Origin: Novosphingobium sp. PC22D
Lineage (GTDB): Bacteria; Pseudomonadota; Alphaproteobacteria; Sphingomonadales; Sphingomonadaceae
Direction of reading: 5' to 3'
NCBI RefSeq assembly: GCF_002556635.1
Contig: NZ_MWMO01000002.1
Coordinates: forward strand, 372,001-436,000
DNA length: 64,000 nt
The position numbers were made by a program, and so were the translations under genes. Below are positions 1-8,105 of this stretch, one piece after another (position 1 is the stretch's first letter; each line of letters starts with the position of its first letter). The notes beneath the pieces are model-generated. The model did no database searches. It was not told the DNA's origin and saw only the letters and a program-made list of their open reading frames with translations.

Positions 1-283
1 TGCGGATCTTCTCGATCCAGTCGTAGGCCTGCGTGGTTCCGGTGCCCCGGTAAGGGCCCGCTTCCTCGACGAAATTGACGTTTGCCACCGCCGCCCATGT
101 CGCGACCGAGGCCGCGAAGCCCTCGCGCGCGCCGTTGCCCCAGGTTGTGCCGCCGTACGCACCATTGCCCTCGAGCACGTAGTTGATCGTGATGCCCGGC
201 ACGAAGGCAAAGTCGTAGACGAGCGAATCGATGTAGAGGTTGCCGGTTTCGCCGGTATCGACCAGCTCGGATTCGCTGAACAC
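1..283 (-). CDS. Probable serralysin-like (M10) metalloprotease, N-terminal part only
   Basis: The gene is cut by the left window edge, so only about 94 residues are visible. I read a GTG start at 283, with AGGAG about ten bases upstream, opening with VFSESELVDTG. A segment reading GFAASVATWAAVANVNFVEE resembles the region of serralysin/matrixin proteases where an alpha helix (ALxxWxxVAN) precedes the catalytic zinc motif. The zinc motif and any RTX repeats would lie outside the window. There is no signal peptide, which fits type I secreted RTX proteases that use a C-terminal signal. The family call is an inference from this short helix and is moderate at best. It could also be another secreted calcium-binding protein. 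Confidence 0.45.
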   Translation of the reverse strand, partial: MFSESELVDTGETGNLYIDSLVYDFAFVPGITINYVLEGNGAYGGTTWGNGAREGFAASVATWAAVANVNFVEEAGPYRGTGTTQAYDWIEKIR

Positions 284-482
284 GTACCGCAGACTCCTCT
301 TGGGACCAGGCGTCAGCGCCGGTCCCACCCCCTTGCCTTGCGATCCACCCGCGCCCTAAGGCGATGGCAGCCGCGACGATCCCGCGAACATCCCGAGCCG
401 AAGCTCCAGATTACTTACTCATAGCAAGGCTTTCGAATGATTAAATCGCTTTTGTCGTCCCCGATTGCCGAATGACGATCAG

Positions 483-944
483 ATGACCAGTCCGTCGCTG
501 CTGTTCGTTTGTCTTGGCAACATTTGCCGCTCGCCACTGGCCGAGGCCGCCTTGCGGCAGCGCGCGGCGGCGCTTGGCCTCGCCATCGAGGCCGATTCGG
601 CCGGGACCGGCGACTGGCACGTCGGCGAACCGCCCGATCCGCGCGCGATCGAACAGGCCGCGCGGCACGGCATCGACATTTCGGGCTATCGCGCGCGCCA
701 GGTCAAACGCGGCGACTTCGCGCGCTTCAGCCATATCCTCGCGCTCGATCTCGACAATCTGCGCAACCTGCAAAGGCTGGCCCCCGCCGGACACGGCACG
801 CGACTCTCGCTCTTGCTCGATCATGTGCCGGGGCGCGAGGGCCAGCCCGTTGCCGACCCCTATTTCGGTGGCCCCGAGGGCTTCGTCGAAACCTGGCGGC
901 AAGTGAGCGAGGCCGCGGAGGCGCTTTGTCGCCAACTGGCGTGA
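483..944 (+). CDS. Low-molecular-weight protein-tyrosine phosphatase
   Basis: A 153-residue cytoplasmic phosphatase that hydrolyses phosphotyrosine or small phosphate esters; bacterial members often act on kinases of exopolysaccharide synthesis. The P-loop CLGNICRS (Cys10 nucleophile, Arg16) sits near the N-terminus, and the catalytic aspartate is in DPYFG (Asp125), matching family order and length. An in-frame TTG at 465 would add six residues, but ATG 483 puts the P-loop at the usual distance from the start. It is a single gene, converging on the GNAT gene 20 bases downstream. No kinase or polysaccharide genes lie nearby, so its substrate cannot be guessed from context. Confidence 0.9.
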   Translation: MTSPSLLFVCLGNICRSPLAEAALRQRAAALGLAIEADSAGTGDWHVGEPPDPRAIEQAARHGIDISGYRARQVKRGDFARFSHILALDLDNLRNLQRLAPAGHGTRLSLLLDHVPGREGQPVADPYFGGPEGFVETWRQVSEAAEALCRQLA

Positions 945-964
945 GGCGCGCGGCGGCGCGCGTG

Positions 965-1585
965 TCAGCCGAGATCGCGCATCCAGACCTGAAGCGCCTT
1001 GGCGCTCTCACCCGGCTCGCCATGCTCCTTCCAGGCCATCTCGATGCGCAGTCCGGGCACCGGAGCATAGCCCCGCTTGCGCCAGAAACCCTCGAGCGAG
1101 CGATAGCCGGCCGGGCGCGCGGGATGATCCTCGGGCCGGATCACCGAGGCGAAGCACGCGAAGCGCGCGCCGCAACGGCGCGCCTGCGCCTCGCGCCTGT
1201 CGAAGAAGGCATGGCCGATCCCCCGCCCGCGATAGGCATCGAGCAGTACGCTCTCACCGAAATAGAACGCGCTTTCCGGCGCGAAACCGGCCGCCGCCAC
1301 CGGATCGCGGATCTCGCCCCCCTGCGCCGCCAGCGGCGAGGCCGTGGCGACACCGACGATCCGTTCGCCGTCGCGCGCGGCAACGACGATGGCGTCGCGG
1401 GCGGCGATGAACCCGCGCAGGTAGTCCTCCTCGTAGGCGGGGTCGCCATCGTAGAGATAGGGGAACGCGGCGAAGACCGTCATCCGCAGACGCGCGAGAT
1501 CGGCAATGACCGCTTGCACCCGCGCGCCGGTGAGGTCTTCGATCGCGATTCCTTCGGTCATCTCATCCCCGTTCGTCGCCGTCAT
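965..1585 (-). CDS. GNAT-family N-acetyltransferase
   Basis: A 206-residue acyltransferase expected to move an acetyl group from acetyl-CoA to an amine; the acceptor is unknown. The acetyl-CoA pyrophosphate-binding motif A is visible as ESVLLDAYRGRGIGHAFFD (R-G-R-G-I-G core) around residues 110-130, and a C-terminal segment FWRKRGYAPVPGLRIEMAW matches the usual final strands with the conserved tyrosine. The start at 1585 makes an ATGA overlap with the upstream MaoC gene, which argues for translational coupling; an internal Met at residue 9 is the alternative start. Pairing with MaoC suggests an acyl-CoA-related context but does not define the substrate. Confidence 0.85.
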   Translation of the reverse strand: MTATNGDEMTEGIAIEDLTGARVQAVIADLARLRMTVFAAFPYLYDGDPAYEEDYLRGFIAARDAIVVAARDGERIVGVATASPLAAQGGEIRDPVAAAGFAPESAFYFGESVLLDAYRGRGIGHAFFDRREAQARRCGARFACFASVIRPEDHPARPAGYRSLEGFWRKRGYAPVPGLRIEMAWKEHGEPGESAKALQVWMRDLG

Positions 1586-2049
1586 GTGACGTGGAGGGTG
1601 ATCCAGGTCGCGACAAGCGCGGGCGTGTCTTCGCCCTCGATCTCGACGACGACGTCCAGCGCTTCGCGAAAGCGGCCGGGCTGCCTTTCCTCGATCGAGG
1701 CGACCGTCATGCGTCCCCTGATCCGCTTGCCCGCGGCGACCGGCGCCAGGAACCGGACGCCATCGAGCCCGTAGTTGTAGCCAGACCTGAGCCCGGGAAA
1801 GACCGGTCGCGAGATCTGCCCGCGCATGGGGGCAAGCAGCGAGAGCGTGAGGAACCCGTGCGCGATCGTCCCGTCGAACCCGGCTTCGCGCGCCGCCTCG
1901 GGTTCGACGTGGATAAAGGCGTGGTCATCGGTCGTCTCGGCGAAGCGGTCGATAAGCGCCTGATCGACAAGCATCCAGTCCGACAGATAGGTCCGGCCGA
2001 CCTGCTCGCGCACGAATTGCGCCTGCGCCTGCACGATATCCTCTTTCAT
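1582..2049 (-). CDS. MaoC-like (R)-specific enoyl-CoA hydratase
   Basis: A 155-residue single hot-dog-fold protein that probably adds water to a trans-2-enoyl-CoA. The hydratase-2 signature is present: an Asp-His-containing segment FAETTDDHAFIHVEP followed by GFDGTIAHGFLTLSL around residues 35-75. The length is normal for a single-domain MaoC protein. It is the first gene of a two-gene minus-strand operon with the GNAT gene (ATGA overlap), and AGAGG stands about seven bases before ATG 2049. The chain length or branching of the substrate cannot be read from sequence. Confidence 0.88.
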   Translation of the reverse strand: MKEDIVQAQAQFVREQVGRTYLSDWMLVDQALIDRFAETTDDHAFIHVEPEAAREAGFDGTIAHGFLTLSLLAPMRGQISRPVFPGLRSGYNYGLDGVRFLAPVAAGKRIRGRMTVASIEERQPGRFREALDVVVEIEGEDTPALVATWITLHVT

Positions 2050-2110
2050 CCCCGTGCCTCTGTCCCGCTCCGGTCTTTCTCGCGCAATGCCCCAGCCGGG
2101 CCTAGCCGGT

Positions 2111-2138
2111 TTGCTTTTGGGGGACCATCGCCTATATG
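2111..2138 (+). promoter_or_regulatory. Possible promoter upstream of purC
   Basis: TTGCTT (2111-2116) and TATATG (2133-2138) are separated by 16 bases, about 90 bases before the purC start, in the gap between divergent maoC and purC. It is a moderate match to a sigma-70-type promoter and is given as a suggestion only. Confidence 0.3.
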
Positions 2139-2228
2139 CCTCAGATCGTGCCCCGGCCCCAGCGCGGCGTGCTATTGCGCGTTCCGTCAGGTCGGGGCTT
2201 GTTGTCTCTTGAACCCAGGGGTTTTGCG

Positions 2229-3026
2229 ATGTCGCGTCGGCGCCAGATCTACGAAGGCAAGGCGAAGATCCTCTACGAGGGTCCCGAGCCGGGCACCCTG
2301 ATCCAGTATTTCAAGGACGATGCCACCGCCTTCAATGCCCAGAAGAAGGGCACGATCCAAGGCAAGGGCGTCATCAACAACCGCATCAGCGAGTACGTGT
2401 TCACGCGCCTGAACCACATCGGCGTGCCGAATCACTTCATCCGGCGCCTTAACATGCGCGAGCAACTCGTTCGCCAGGTTGAGATCATTCCCATCGAGGT
2501 CGTGGTCCGCAACGTCGCCGCCGGGTCGATCTCGAAGCGGCTCGGCATTCCCGAGGGCGAGCTGCTGCCGCACACTCTGCTCGAGTACTACTACAAGGAC
2601 GATTCGCTCGGCGATCCGCTCATCGCCGAAGAGCACATCGCCTGCTTCGGCTGGGCCTCGAACGAGGAAATGCAGGACATTTCCTCGCTGGCGATCCGCG
2701 TGAACGACTTCCTTTGCGGCATGTTCGCGGCGATCAACATCAAGCTGGTCGACTTCAAGCTCGAGTTCGGCCGCATCTGGGACGGCGACTACAGCCGCGT
2801 GATCCTCGCCGATGAAATCAGCCCCGACGGCTGCCGCCTGTGGGACATGCACACCGGCGAGAAGCTCGACAAGGACCGCTTCCGCCGCGACCTCGGCGGC
2901 GAGGAAGAAGCCTACCAGGAAGTCGCGCGTCGGCTCGGGCTGCTCCAGGACGACGGCACCCCTGGCGAAGTGTTCGATCTGACCGCGCATCGCGGCAAGG
3001 TGCGCGGCAGCAAGACTCACAAGTAG
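2229..3026 (+). CDS. purC: Phosphoribosylaminoimidazole-succinocarboxamide synthase (SAICAR synthetase)
   Basis: A 265-residue purine-biosynthesis enzyme that joins CAIR and aspartate with ATP to give SAICAR. It begins [18 protein letters not shown]; the YEGKAKI motif is the family hallmark, and DFKLEFGR and ILADEISPD, both conserved ATP/Mg-binding segments, follow near the middle. ATG 2229 is chosen because it starts the conserved N-terminus and follows AGGGG; an upstream in-frame TTG would only add junk. Alphaproteobacteria often keep purC beside purS and purQ, but here those lie about 15 kb away on the other strand. Confidence 0.96.
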   Translation: MSRRRQIYEGKAKILYEGPEPGTLIQYFKDDATAFNAQKKGTIQGKGVINNRISEYVFTRLNHIGVPNHFIRRLNMREQLVRQVEIIPIEVVVRNVAAGSISKRLGIPEGELLPHTLLEYYYKDDSLGDPLIAEEHIACFGWASNEEMQDISSLAIRVNDFLCGMFAAINIKLVDFKLEFGRIWDGDYSRVILADEISPDGCRLWDMHTGEKLDKDRFRRDLGGEEEAYQEVARRLGLLQDDGTPGEVFDLTAHRGKVRGSKTHK

Positions 3027-3126
3027 CGTCGGTTCGCCCGATACGCCGCGCACGTCGACCGTCGGCCGCGTCCCGGCCGTGCGACGCGCCTTGTATCGCA
3101 AGACCGGCTGGGCCACCTGAACGGCG

Positions 3127-6120
3127 ATGAAGCTCTTACGGCTTTTTGCGGCCCTGCTTTCGGCCCTGCTTCCGATCGTCGCGCTCCCGGCCCCCGCGCT
3201 CGCCGCGCCTGCCAGGGATGCCGCGATCGAGCATGCGCGCGAGCCGGTCTGGGGCTTTGAGGACAGCGACATTCCGCTCGATCCGGCCTATCGCTTCGGC
3301 CGGCTCGGCAGCGGCCTGCGCTATGTCATCCGCAAGAACGCGACGCCCGAGGGCACCGCGCTGGTCCGAATGATCGTCGAGGCCGGTTCGCTCGACGAGA
3401 AGGAGGCTGAGCGCGGCCTTGCCCATTTCGTCGAGCACATGGCCTTCAACGGTTCCGCCCGCGTGCCCGAAGGCGAGATGGTGCCCCTGCTCGAGCGCAA
3501 CGGCCTCGCCTTCGGTGCCGACACCAACGCCTCGACCGGGTTCGAGCGCACGACCTACAAGCTCGACCTGCCGCGCAACGATCCCGCCCTGCTCGACACG
3601 GCGCTGATGCTCATGCGCGAAACCGCGAGCGAACTGATGATCTCGCCCGGCGCGGTCGATCGCGAACGCGGGGTGGTGCTCGCCGAAATGCGCGACCGCA
3701 ACACCTGGAGCTACCGCGACACCGTGGCCGGAACCAACTTCTTCTATGCCGGATCGCGTTTCGCCCAGCGTTTCCCGATCGGAACCGAGGCGAGCATCAA
3801 GACCGCCACCGCCAAACGGCTGCGTGAGTTCTACGAGCGCGAATACGTCCCGGGCAACGTCACAGTCGTGATCGTGGGCGATTTCGAGCCCGATCTGGTC
3901 GAACGGGCGATCCTCGCGCATTTCGCCGACTGGACCGGCCCGAAGGCGAGGCCACGGCCCGATGCCGGGCCGATCCGCAACGCGGATATCGGCCGCACCG
4001 ACGTCTACATCGACCCGGCGGTCTCCGAACGCATCGTCGCGCAACGCACGCGTCCCTACACCTACGAGGCCGATACCGTCGCCGCGCGGCAGGAAAACCT
4101 GCTCGCGCAAGTGGGCTACGGAATCGTCAACCGGCGTTTCAAGCGGCTGTCGCGCTCGCCCGATCCGCCATTTCGCGGCGCCGGGTTCGGGACGGGGGAC
4201 GTGTTCGATTCGGCCCGTGCGACGCGGCTCATCGTCGATACCGTCGACAGGACCTGGCGGCGCGGCCTGATCGCGGCGGCGCGCGAGTATCGCCGCGCGC
4301 TGCTCTACGGCTTCAGCGAGGCCGAGGTCGCGGAACAGCTCGCCAATATCCGCAATTCGCTCGAAAACGCCGCGGCGGGCGCGCGCACGCAGAGCAACGG
4401 CACGCTCTACGCCGCGGTCGAGGCGCTGCTGAGCGACGGCACCGTGCCATCGCAGCCGGCGACGGTGCTCGCCCGCTTCGAGGCCTTCGCCCCGCAGATC
4501 ACGCCCGAGCGGGTCATGGCCGCGCTCGTCGCCGACGCGGCGCCGCTCGAGAACCCGAACATCCGGCTACGCACGCGCTTCGCGCCCGCCGGCGATGCCG
4601 ACGCGGTGCGCGCCGCCTGGAACGAGGCGATGCTGGCCGCGGTCAGCCGCGAAAGCTCCACCGACCTCGCAGGCTTCGCCTATACCGACTTCGGCCCGGC
4701 GGGCGTGGTCGTGAGTGACAAGCGCGAGCCCGCGCTCGGCATTCGCCAGATAGTCTTCGCCAACGGGGTCATGCTCAACGTCAAGCACACCGAAATCGAG
4801 AAGGATCGCGTGCGCTTCTCGGTCAGCATCGACGGCGGCGACATGCTCGACACCAAGGCCAACCCGCTCGCGACCGAAATGGTGCCCTACCTGGACGAAG
4901 GCGGTCTCGCCCGGCACTCGAGCGACGATCTCCAGACGATCCTTGCAGGGCGCAGCGTTTCGGACGGCTTCCGGACCAGCGAGGCGAGCTTCGATTCGCG
5001 CGGCATCACCACGCCGCGCGATCTCGAGGTGCAGCTTCAGCTTCTCACCGCCTACATCGTCGATCCGGGCTACCGCGCCGAGGGCCAGCTTCAGTTCCGG
5101 CAACAGATGAACACCTATTTCAAGCGCAAGGACGCGACGCCGGGCTCGGCGCTGGGGGCCGCGATCGGCGGAATCCTGTCGGATGACGATCCGCGCTTCA
5201 CGCTCCAGCCGGTCGAGGCCTATCGCCGGCTGACCTTCGCCAAGCTGCGCCGCGACATCGCCGGACGGCTCGAGTTCGGCGCGATCGAGATCGGCATCGT
5301 CGGCGATATCGAGGAAGAACAGGCGATCGCGCTGGTCGCCGCAACCTTTGGCGCGCTGCCCGATCGCGAGCGCCGCTTCCGCGACTACAGCGGCCAGCAG
5401 CAGCCGCGCGTCTTCGCCGAGGATCGCACGCGCCGCGTGGTGCGTCACGAAGGCGCGTCCGACCAGGCGCTGCTGCGCTTCACCTGGCCGACGCGCGACG
5501 ACAGCGACATGGTTGAAGCGCTCAGGCTGGATCTGCTCGAACGCGTCGTGCGCGTGGAGCTGACCGATACGCTGCGCGAGAAGCTGGGCAAGAGCTACTC
5601 GCCGCAGGCCTCGAGCGCGCTGTCGCACAACTGGAAGGGCTACGGGACGTTCGCGGTCCAGGCCTCGGTCGACGTCGGTGAAGTCGCCGCGACGAGCGAC
5701 GCGATCCGCGCGACGATCGCCGCCCTGCGCGCGCAGGCGCCATCCGACGACTTGCTCCAGCGCGCCCGGCAGCCGCTGCTCGAGCGGTTCCAGAACGCGC
5801 TCAAGTCGAACGCCGGCTGGCTCGCGCTGGTCGACCGCGCACAGAGCGAACCCGCGCGGATCGATCGCTATCTTGGTGCGGGCGAGATCCTGATGGCCAC
5901 CACGCCCGCGGATCTTCAGGCCCTGGCGCTTCGCTACCTCGATCCCGACCGGGCAATCCGTATCGTCGTGGTGCCGCAGGGCGTCGCGCTCGCCCCCGAG
6001 GGCGACGAAAGCGATCAGGCCAGCCCCATCCCCGCGGCCACTTCCTCGAGCAGCGCGAACGCGCCTTCGTCCTCGAGATCGGGCAAACCCACGGCGATCC
6101 TGCCAACGCCCGCTTCCTGA
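3127..6120 (+). CDS. M16 family zinc peptidase (pitrilysin-like), exported
   Basis: A 997-residue protein with a signal peptide (positively charged start, then leucine/alanine core ending near ALAAPA at about residue 28), so it should act in the periplasm. The inverted zinc motif HFVEH is at residues 100-104, with the third ligand probably Glu180 in DRERGVVLAE. The four-lobe length is normal for full-length M16 enzymes, which cut small peptides or degrade transit-type peptides. The last 35 or so residues are a Ser/Pro-rich tail with no family resemblance, and they are encoded opposite the 3' end of the convergent LLM gene (106 bp overlap). The Shine-Dalgarno before ATG 3127 is weak. Confidence 0.9.
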   Translation: MKLLRLFAALLSALLPIVALPAPALAAPARDAAIEHAREPVWGFEDSDIPLDPAYRFGRLGSGLRYVIRKNATPEGTALVRMIVEAGSLDEKEAERGLAHFVEHMAFNGSARVPEGEMVPLLERNGLAFGADTNASTGFERTTYKLDLPRNDPALLDTALMLMRETASELMISPGAVDRERGVVLAEMRDRNTWSYRDTVAGTNFFYAGSRFAQRFPIGTEASIKTATAKRLREFYEREYVPGNVTVVIVGDFEPDLVERAILAHFADWTGPKARPRPDAGPIRNADIGRTDVYIDPAVSERIVAQRTRPYTYEADTVAARQENLLAQVGYGIVNRRFKRLSRSPDPPFRGAGFGTGDVFDSARATRLIVDTVDRTWRRGLIAAAREYRRALLYGFSEAEVAEQLANIRNSLENAAAGARTQSNGTLYAAVEALLSDGTVPSQPATVLARFEAFAPQITPERVMAALVADAAPLENPNIRLRTRFAPAGDADAVRAAWNEAMLAAVSRESSTDLAGFAYTDFGPAGVVVSDKREPALGIRQIVFANGVMLNVKHTEIEKDRVRFSVSIDGGDMLDTKANPLATEMVPYLDEGGLARHSSDDLQTILAGRSVSDGFRTSEASFDSRGITTPRDLEVQLQLLTAYIVDPGYRAEGQLQFRQQMNTYFKRKDATPGSALGAAIGGILSDDDPRFTLQPVEAYRRLTFAKLRRDIAGRLEFGAIEIGIVGDIEEEQAIALVAATFGALPDRERRFRDYSGQQQPRVFAEDRTRRVVRHEGASDQALLRFTWPTRDDSDMVEALRLDLLERVVRVELTDTLREKLGKSYSPQASSALSHNWKGYGTFAVQASVDVGEVAATSDAIRATIAALRAQAPSDDLLQRARQPLLERFQNALKSNAGWLALVDRAQSEPARIDRYLGAGEILMATTPADLQALALRYLDPDRAIRIVVVPQGVALAPEGDESDQASPIPAATSSSSANAPSSSRSGKPTAILPTPAS

Positions 6121-6938
6121 TACTCGGCGAGCAGTTCGGCGACCGGGCGGGGCTTGATATCCTCGTACGCCTTCGCGCCCCATTGCGGCAGGGGTCCGAC
6201 GCCGAAACTGATCGCCGGAACCAGCAAGGTGATGTCCAGCGCCGCGAAGTCGCGCCCTTCCTCTTCGCAATAGCCGCGCAGTTCGCGCAATTGCTCCCGC
6301 ATTTGCGGCGGCGAAAGAAAGGACGGGAGCCAGCCATCGGCGATCCGGGCGACACGCCGCAAGATCGCGGTGTTATCGGTCTTGTCGTTGCCCGAGCCGA
6401 CCAGGATCGGAACGTGCGGCTTTTGCAGCGGCTTGGGATTGCAGTAGATTTCCGGGAACGAGACGTATTCTCCCGCATAGCTCGCCCGCTCCTCGGTCCA
6501 GAGCACCTTGAGCGCGCGGATCATGTCGAGCGTGACGCCCAGCCGCTTGTCGAAGCGATAGCCGAAGATCGCCGCCTCCTCCTCGATCCAGCCGGTGCCG
6601 AAGCCGAAGATGAGGCGCCCTTCGGACAAGCGGTCCAGCGTCGCGACCTGCTTGGCGAGCACGATCGGCTCATGCTGCGGGACGACGCATACGTTGGTGC
6701 CGAAACGCAACGTGCTCGTGGCGGTGGCCGCAGCGGCCAGCGAGACCATCAGGTCGGGCATGTCGCGGTAATTGGGAGGCAGCGGAACGCCGTAGCGCTC
6801 CGCCTCCAGCGAGGCGAAGGGGATTGCGGGATGCTCGCCCATCCACATCGATTCGAAGCCGAGCGCTTCGATATGGCGCGCCAGCCTCGCGATGGGCGGG
6901 CCGCTCCAGACATAGTTTGCGGTTACGCCGAGCTTCAT
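6015..6938 (-). CDS. LLM-class flavin-dependent oxidoreductase
   Basis: A 307-residue luciferase-like (TIM barrel) oxidoreductase using FMN or F420. N-terminal MKLGVTANYVWSG, then ALGFESMWMGEHPAIP, LRFGTNVCVVPQHEPIVLAKQVATL and the F420/FMN-family segment GRLIFGFGTGWIEEEA are all typical. ATG 6938 is preceded by GGGGGAGG and starts the conserved sequence, so a longer upstream reading is rejected. It ends VAAGMGLA, a natural end, inside the tail of the convergent M16 gene. The substrate is unknown; relatives act on xenobiotics, alkanesulfonates or long-chain aldehydes. It may be co-transcribed with the lyase gene upstream at 7064-7939 (about 125 bases apart). Confidence 0.85.
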   Translation of the reverse strand: MKLGVTANYVWSGPPIARLARHIEALGFESMWMGEHPAIPFASLEAERYGVPLPPNYRDMPDLMVSLAAAATATSTLRFGTNVCVVPQHEPIVLAKQVATLDRLSEGRLIFGFGTGWIEEEAAIFGYRFDKRLGVTLDMIRALKVLWTEERASYAGEYVSFPEIYCNPKPLQKPHVPILVGSGNDKTDNTAILRRVARIADGWLPSFLSPPQMREQLRELRGYCEEEGRDFAALDITLLVPAISFGVGPLPQWGAKAYEDIKPRPVAELLAEYQEAGVGRIAVGLPDLEDEGAFALLEEVAAGMGLA

Positions 6939-7063
6939 TGCGCCTCCCCCCGCCGGTCGACCGCCGGCACAGCCGCAAGGTTCACCACAAGCGCGGCAGC
7001 CGGACAATCGACGGCGCGGCCGAATGCGTCCCCGGTCAAGCCGGGAGGTTCAGCCGTGCACGA

Positions 7064-7939
7064 TCAGGGCGCGTGATTGGGACGGCTCTGCCGTCCGGTC
7101 TTCTCCGCCCATTCCTCGATCAGGCCGTCGTAGAGCGGATGCTCGATCAGCTCGTACTTTTCGGGGAAGTTCCAGTTGCCTGACTTCATCTTCCCCTCGT
7201 CCATCAGCTCGCGCATCAGCTTGAGGTGGTTCGCGGCCGCCGTGACCCAGCCGCCGGTCGCCATGTTGAAGGCGGTGTCCGGCAGCGTGAAGCCCATCGT
7301 CGCGACGGGAATGTTCGGCCCCAGCCCCTTGACGAGATCGCCGACCCACTCGGGCCGGGGTGGATAGAACAGCACGTCCGCGCCCGCTTCGATGTAGGCG
7401 TGGCCGCGGCGGATCGCCTCGTTGATGTCGCCGCCGCCGCCGCCGCCCATTTCGCTGGTGTAAAGCTCGTCGCAGCGCGCGATGATCACGAGGTCCTGGC
7501 CCGAATCGCGCTGCGCCCGGCGCGCCGCGTCGATCCGCGCCTGCTGGTCCTCGATCGACCAGAGCCCGTTGACGAGCTTGGAATGCTTGGGATTGCGTTC
7601 GTCCTCGACGTGGAATCCCGCGATGCCCTGCTGGATGTAGCGGCGGGTGAAATGATAGGCGTCGGCCACAGTCTCGCCCAGCGTATCGGCGTCGGCGATC
7701 AGCGGAATGCTCATCACGTTGGCGATCCGGCTGGCCTGCTCGATCTGCTCGACCTGGCTGTAGACGCCATTGTCGGGAACCGCGTAGTGAAAGGCGCTGC
7801 ACGCGTGGCCGCCGAGATAGGCGGCGGGGAAGCCGACATGCTCGACGATCCGGCCGGTGATCGCCGAAAACACGTCGCCGCACACGAAGTGTTCGCCCGT
7901 CTCGATCAGCTTGCGCAGTTTCTCGCCCGCCGTTGGCAT
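7064..7939 (-). CDS. Isocitrate lyase / PEP mutase superfamily enzyme
   Basis: A 291-residue TIM-barrel lyase. Conserved features include AAYLGGHACSA near the start, the metal-binding segment IPLIADADTLG around residue 80, GFHVEDE around residue 110 and IIARCDELY around residue 155. The KKCGH catalytic motif of true isocitrate and methylisocitrate lyases is not present, so oxaloacetate decarboxylase, dimethylmalate lyase or a similar C-C bond lyase is more likely. A run of six glycines (MGGGGGGD) sits in the flexible lid position. ATG 7939 follows GAGGAGAGG. It is first in the minus-strand pair with the LLM gene and diverges from the antiporter gene. Confidence 0.8.
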   Translation of the reverse strand: MPTAGEKLRKLIETGEHFVCGDVFSAITGRIVEHVGFPAAYLGGHACSAFHYAVPDNGVYSQVEQIEQASRIANVMSIPLIADADTLGETVADAYHFTRRYIQQGIAGFHVEDERNPKHSKLVNGLWSIEDQQARIDAARRAQRDSGQDLVIIARCDELYTSEMGGGGGGDINEAIRRGHAYIEAGADVLFYPPRPEWVGDLVKGLGPNIPVATMGFTLPDTAFNMATGGWVTAAANHLKLMRELMDEGKMKSGNWNFPEKYELIEHPLYDGLIEEWAEKTGRQSRPNHAP

Positions 7940-8105
7940 CGCCGCCTCTCCTCGTTTTCCCGTTTGCGTGTTATTGCTCGCGCCGCGGAACATCCGCTTG
8001 CCCGATCGGTTGCATGAAGCTGCCGGTCAGGCAAGCGTCTCCTCCCGATCCCACGGCCAGGCCTTGCCGCCTTTTTCCGGCACCTCGACAGCAACAGGAG
8101 CTACC

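Noticed and set aside
2136..2228. Upstream extension of purC from a TTG
   Set aside because: The added residues do not match the family, and the ribosome binding site favours ATG 2229.
4567..6270. A 567-codon minus-strand frame opposite the M16 gene
   Set aside because: It reads against a clear zinc peptidase and has no domain pattern or ribosome binding site.
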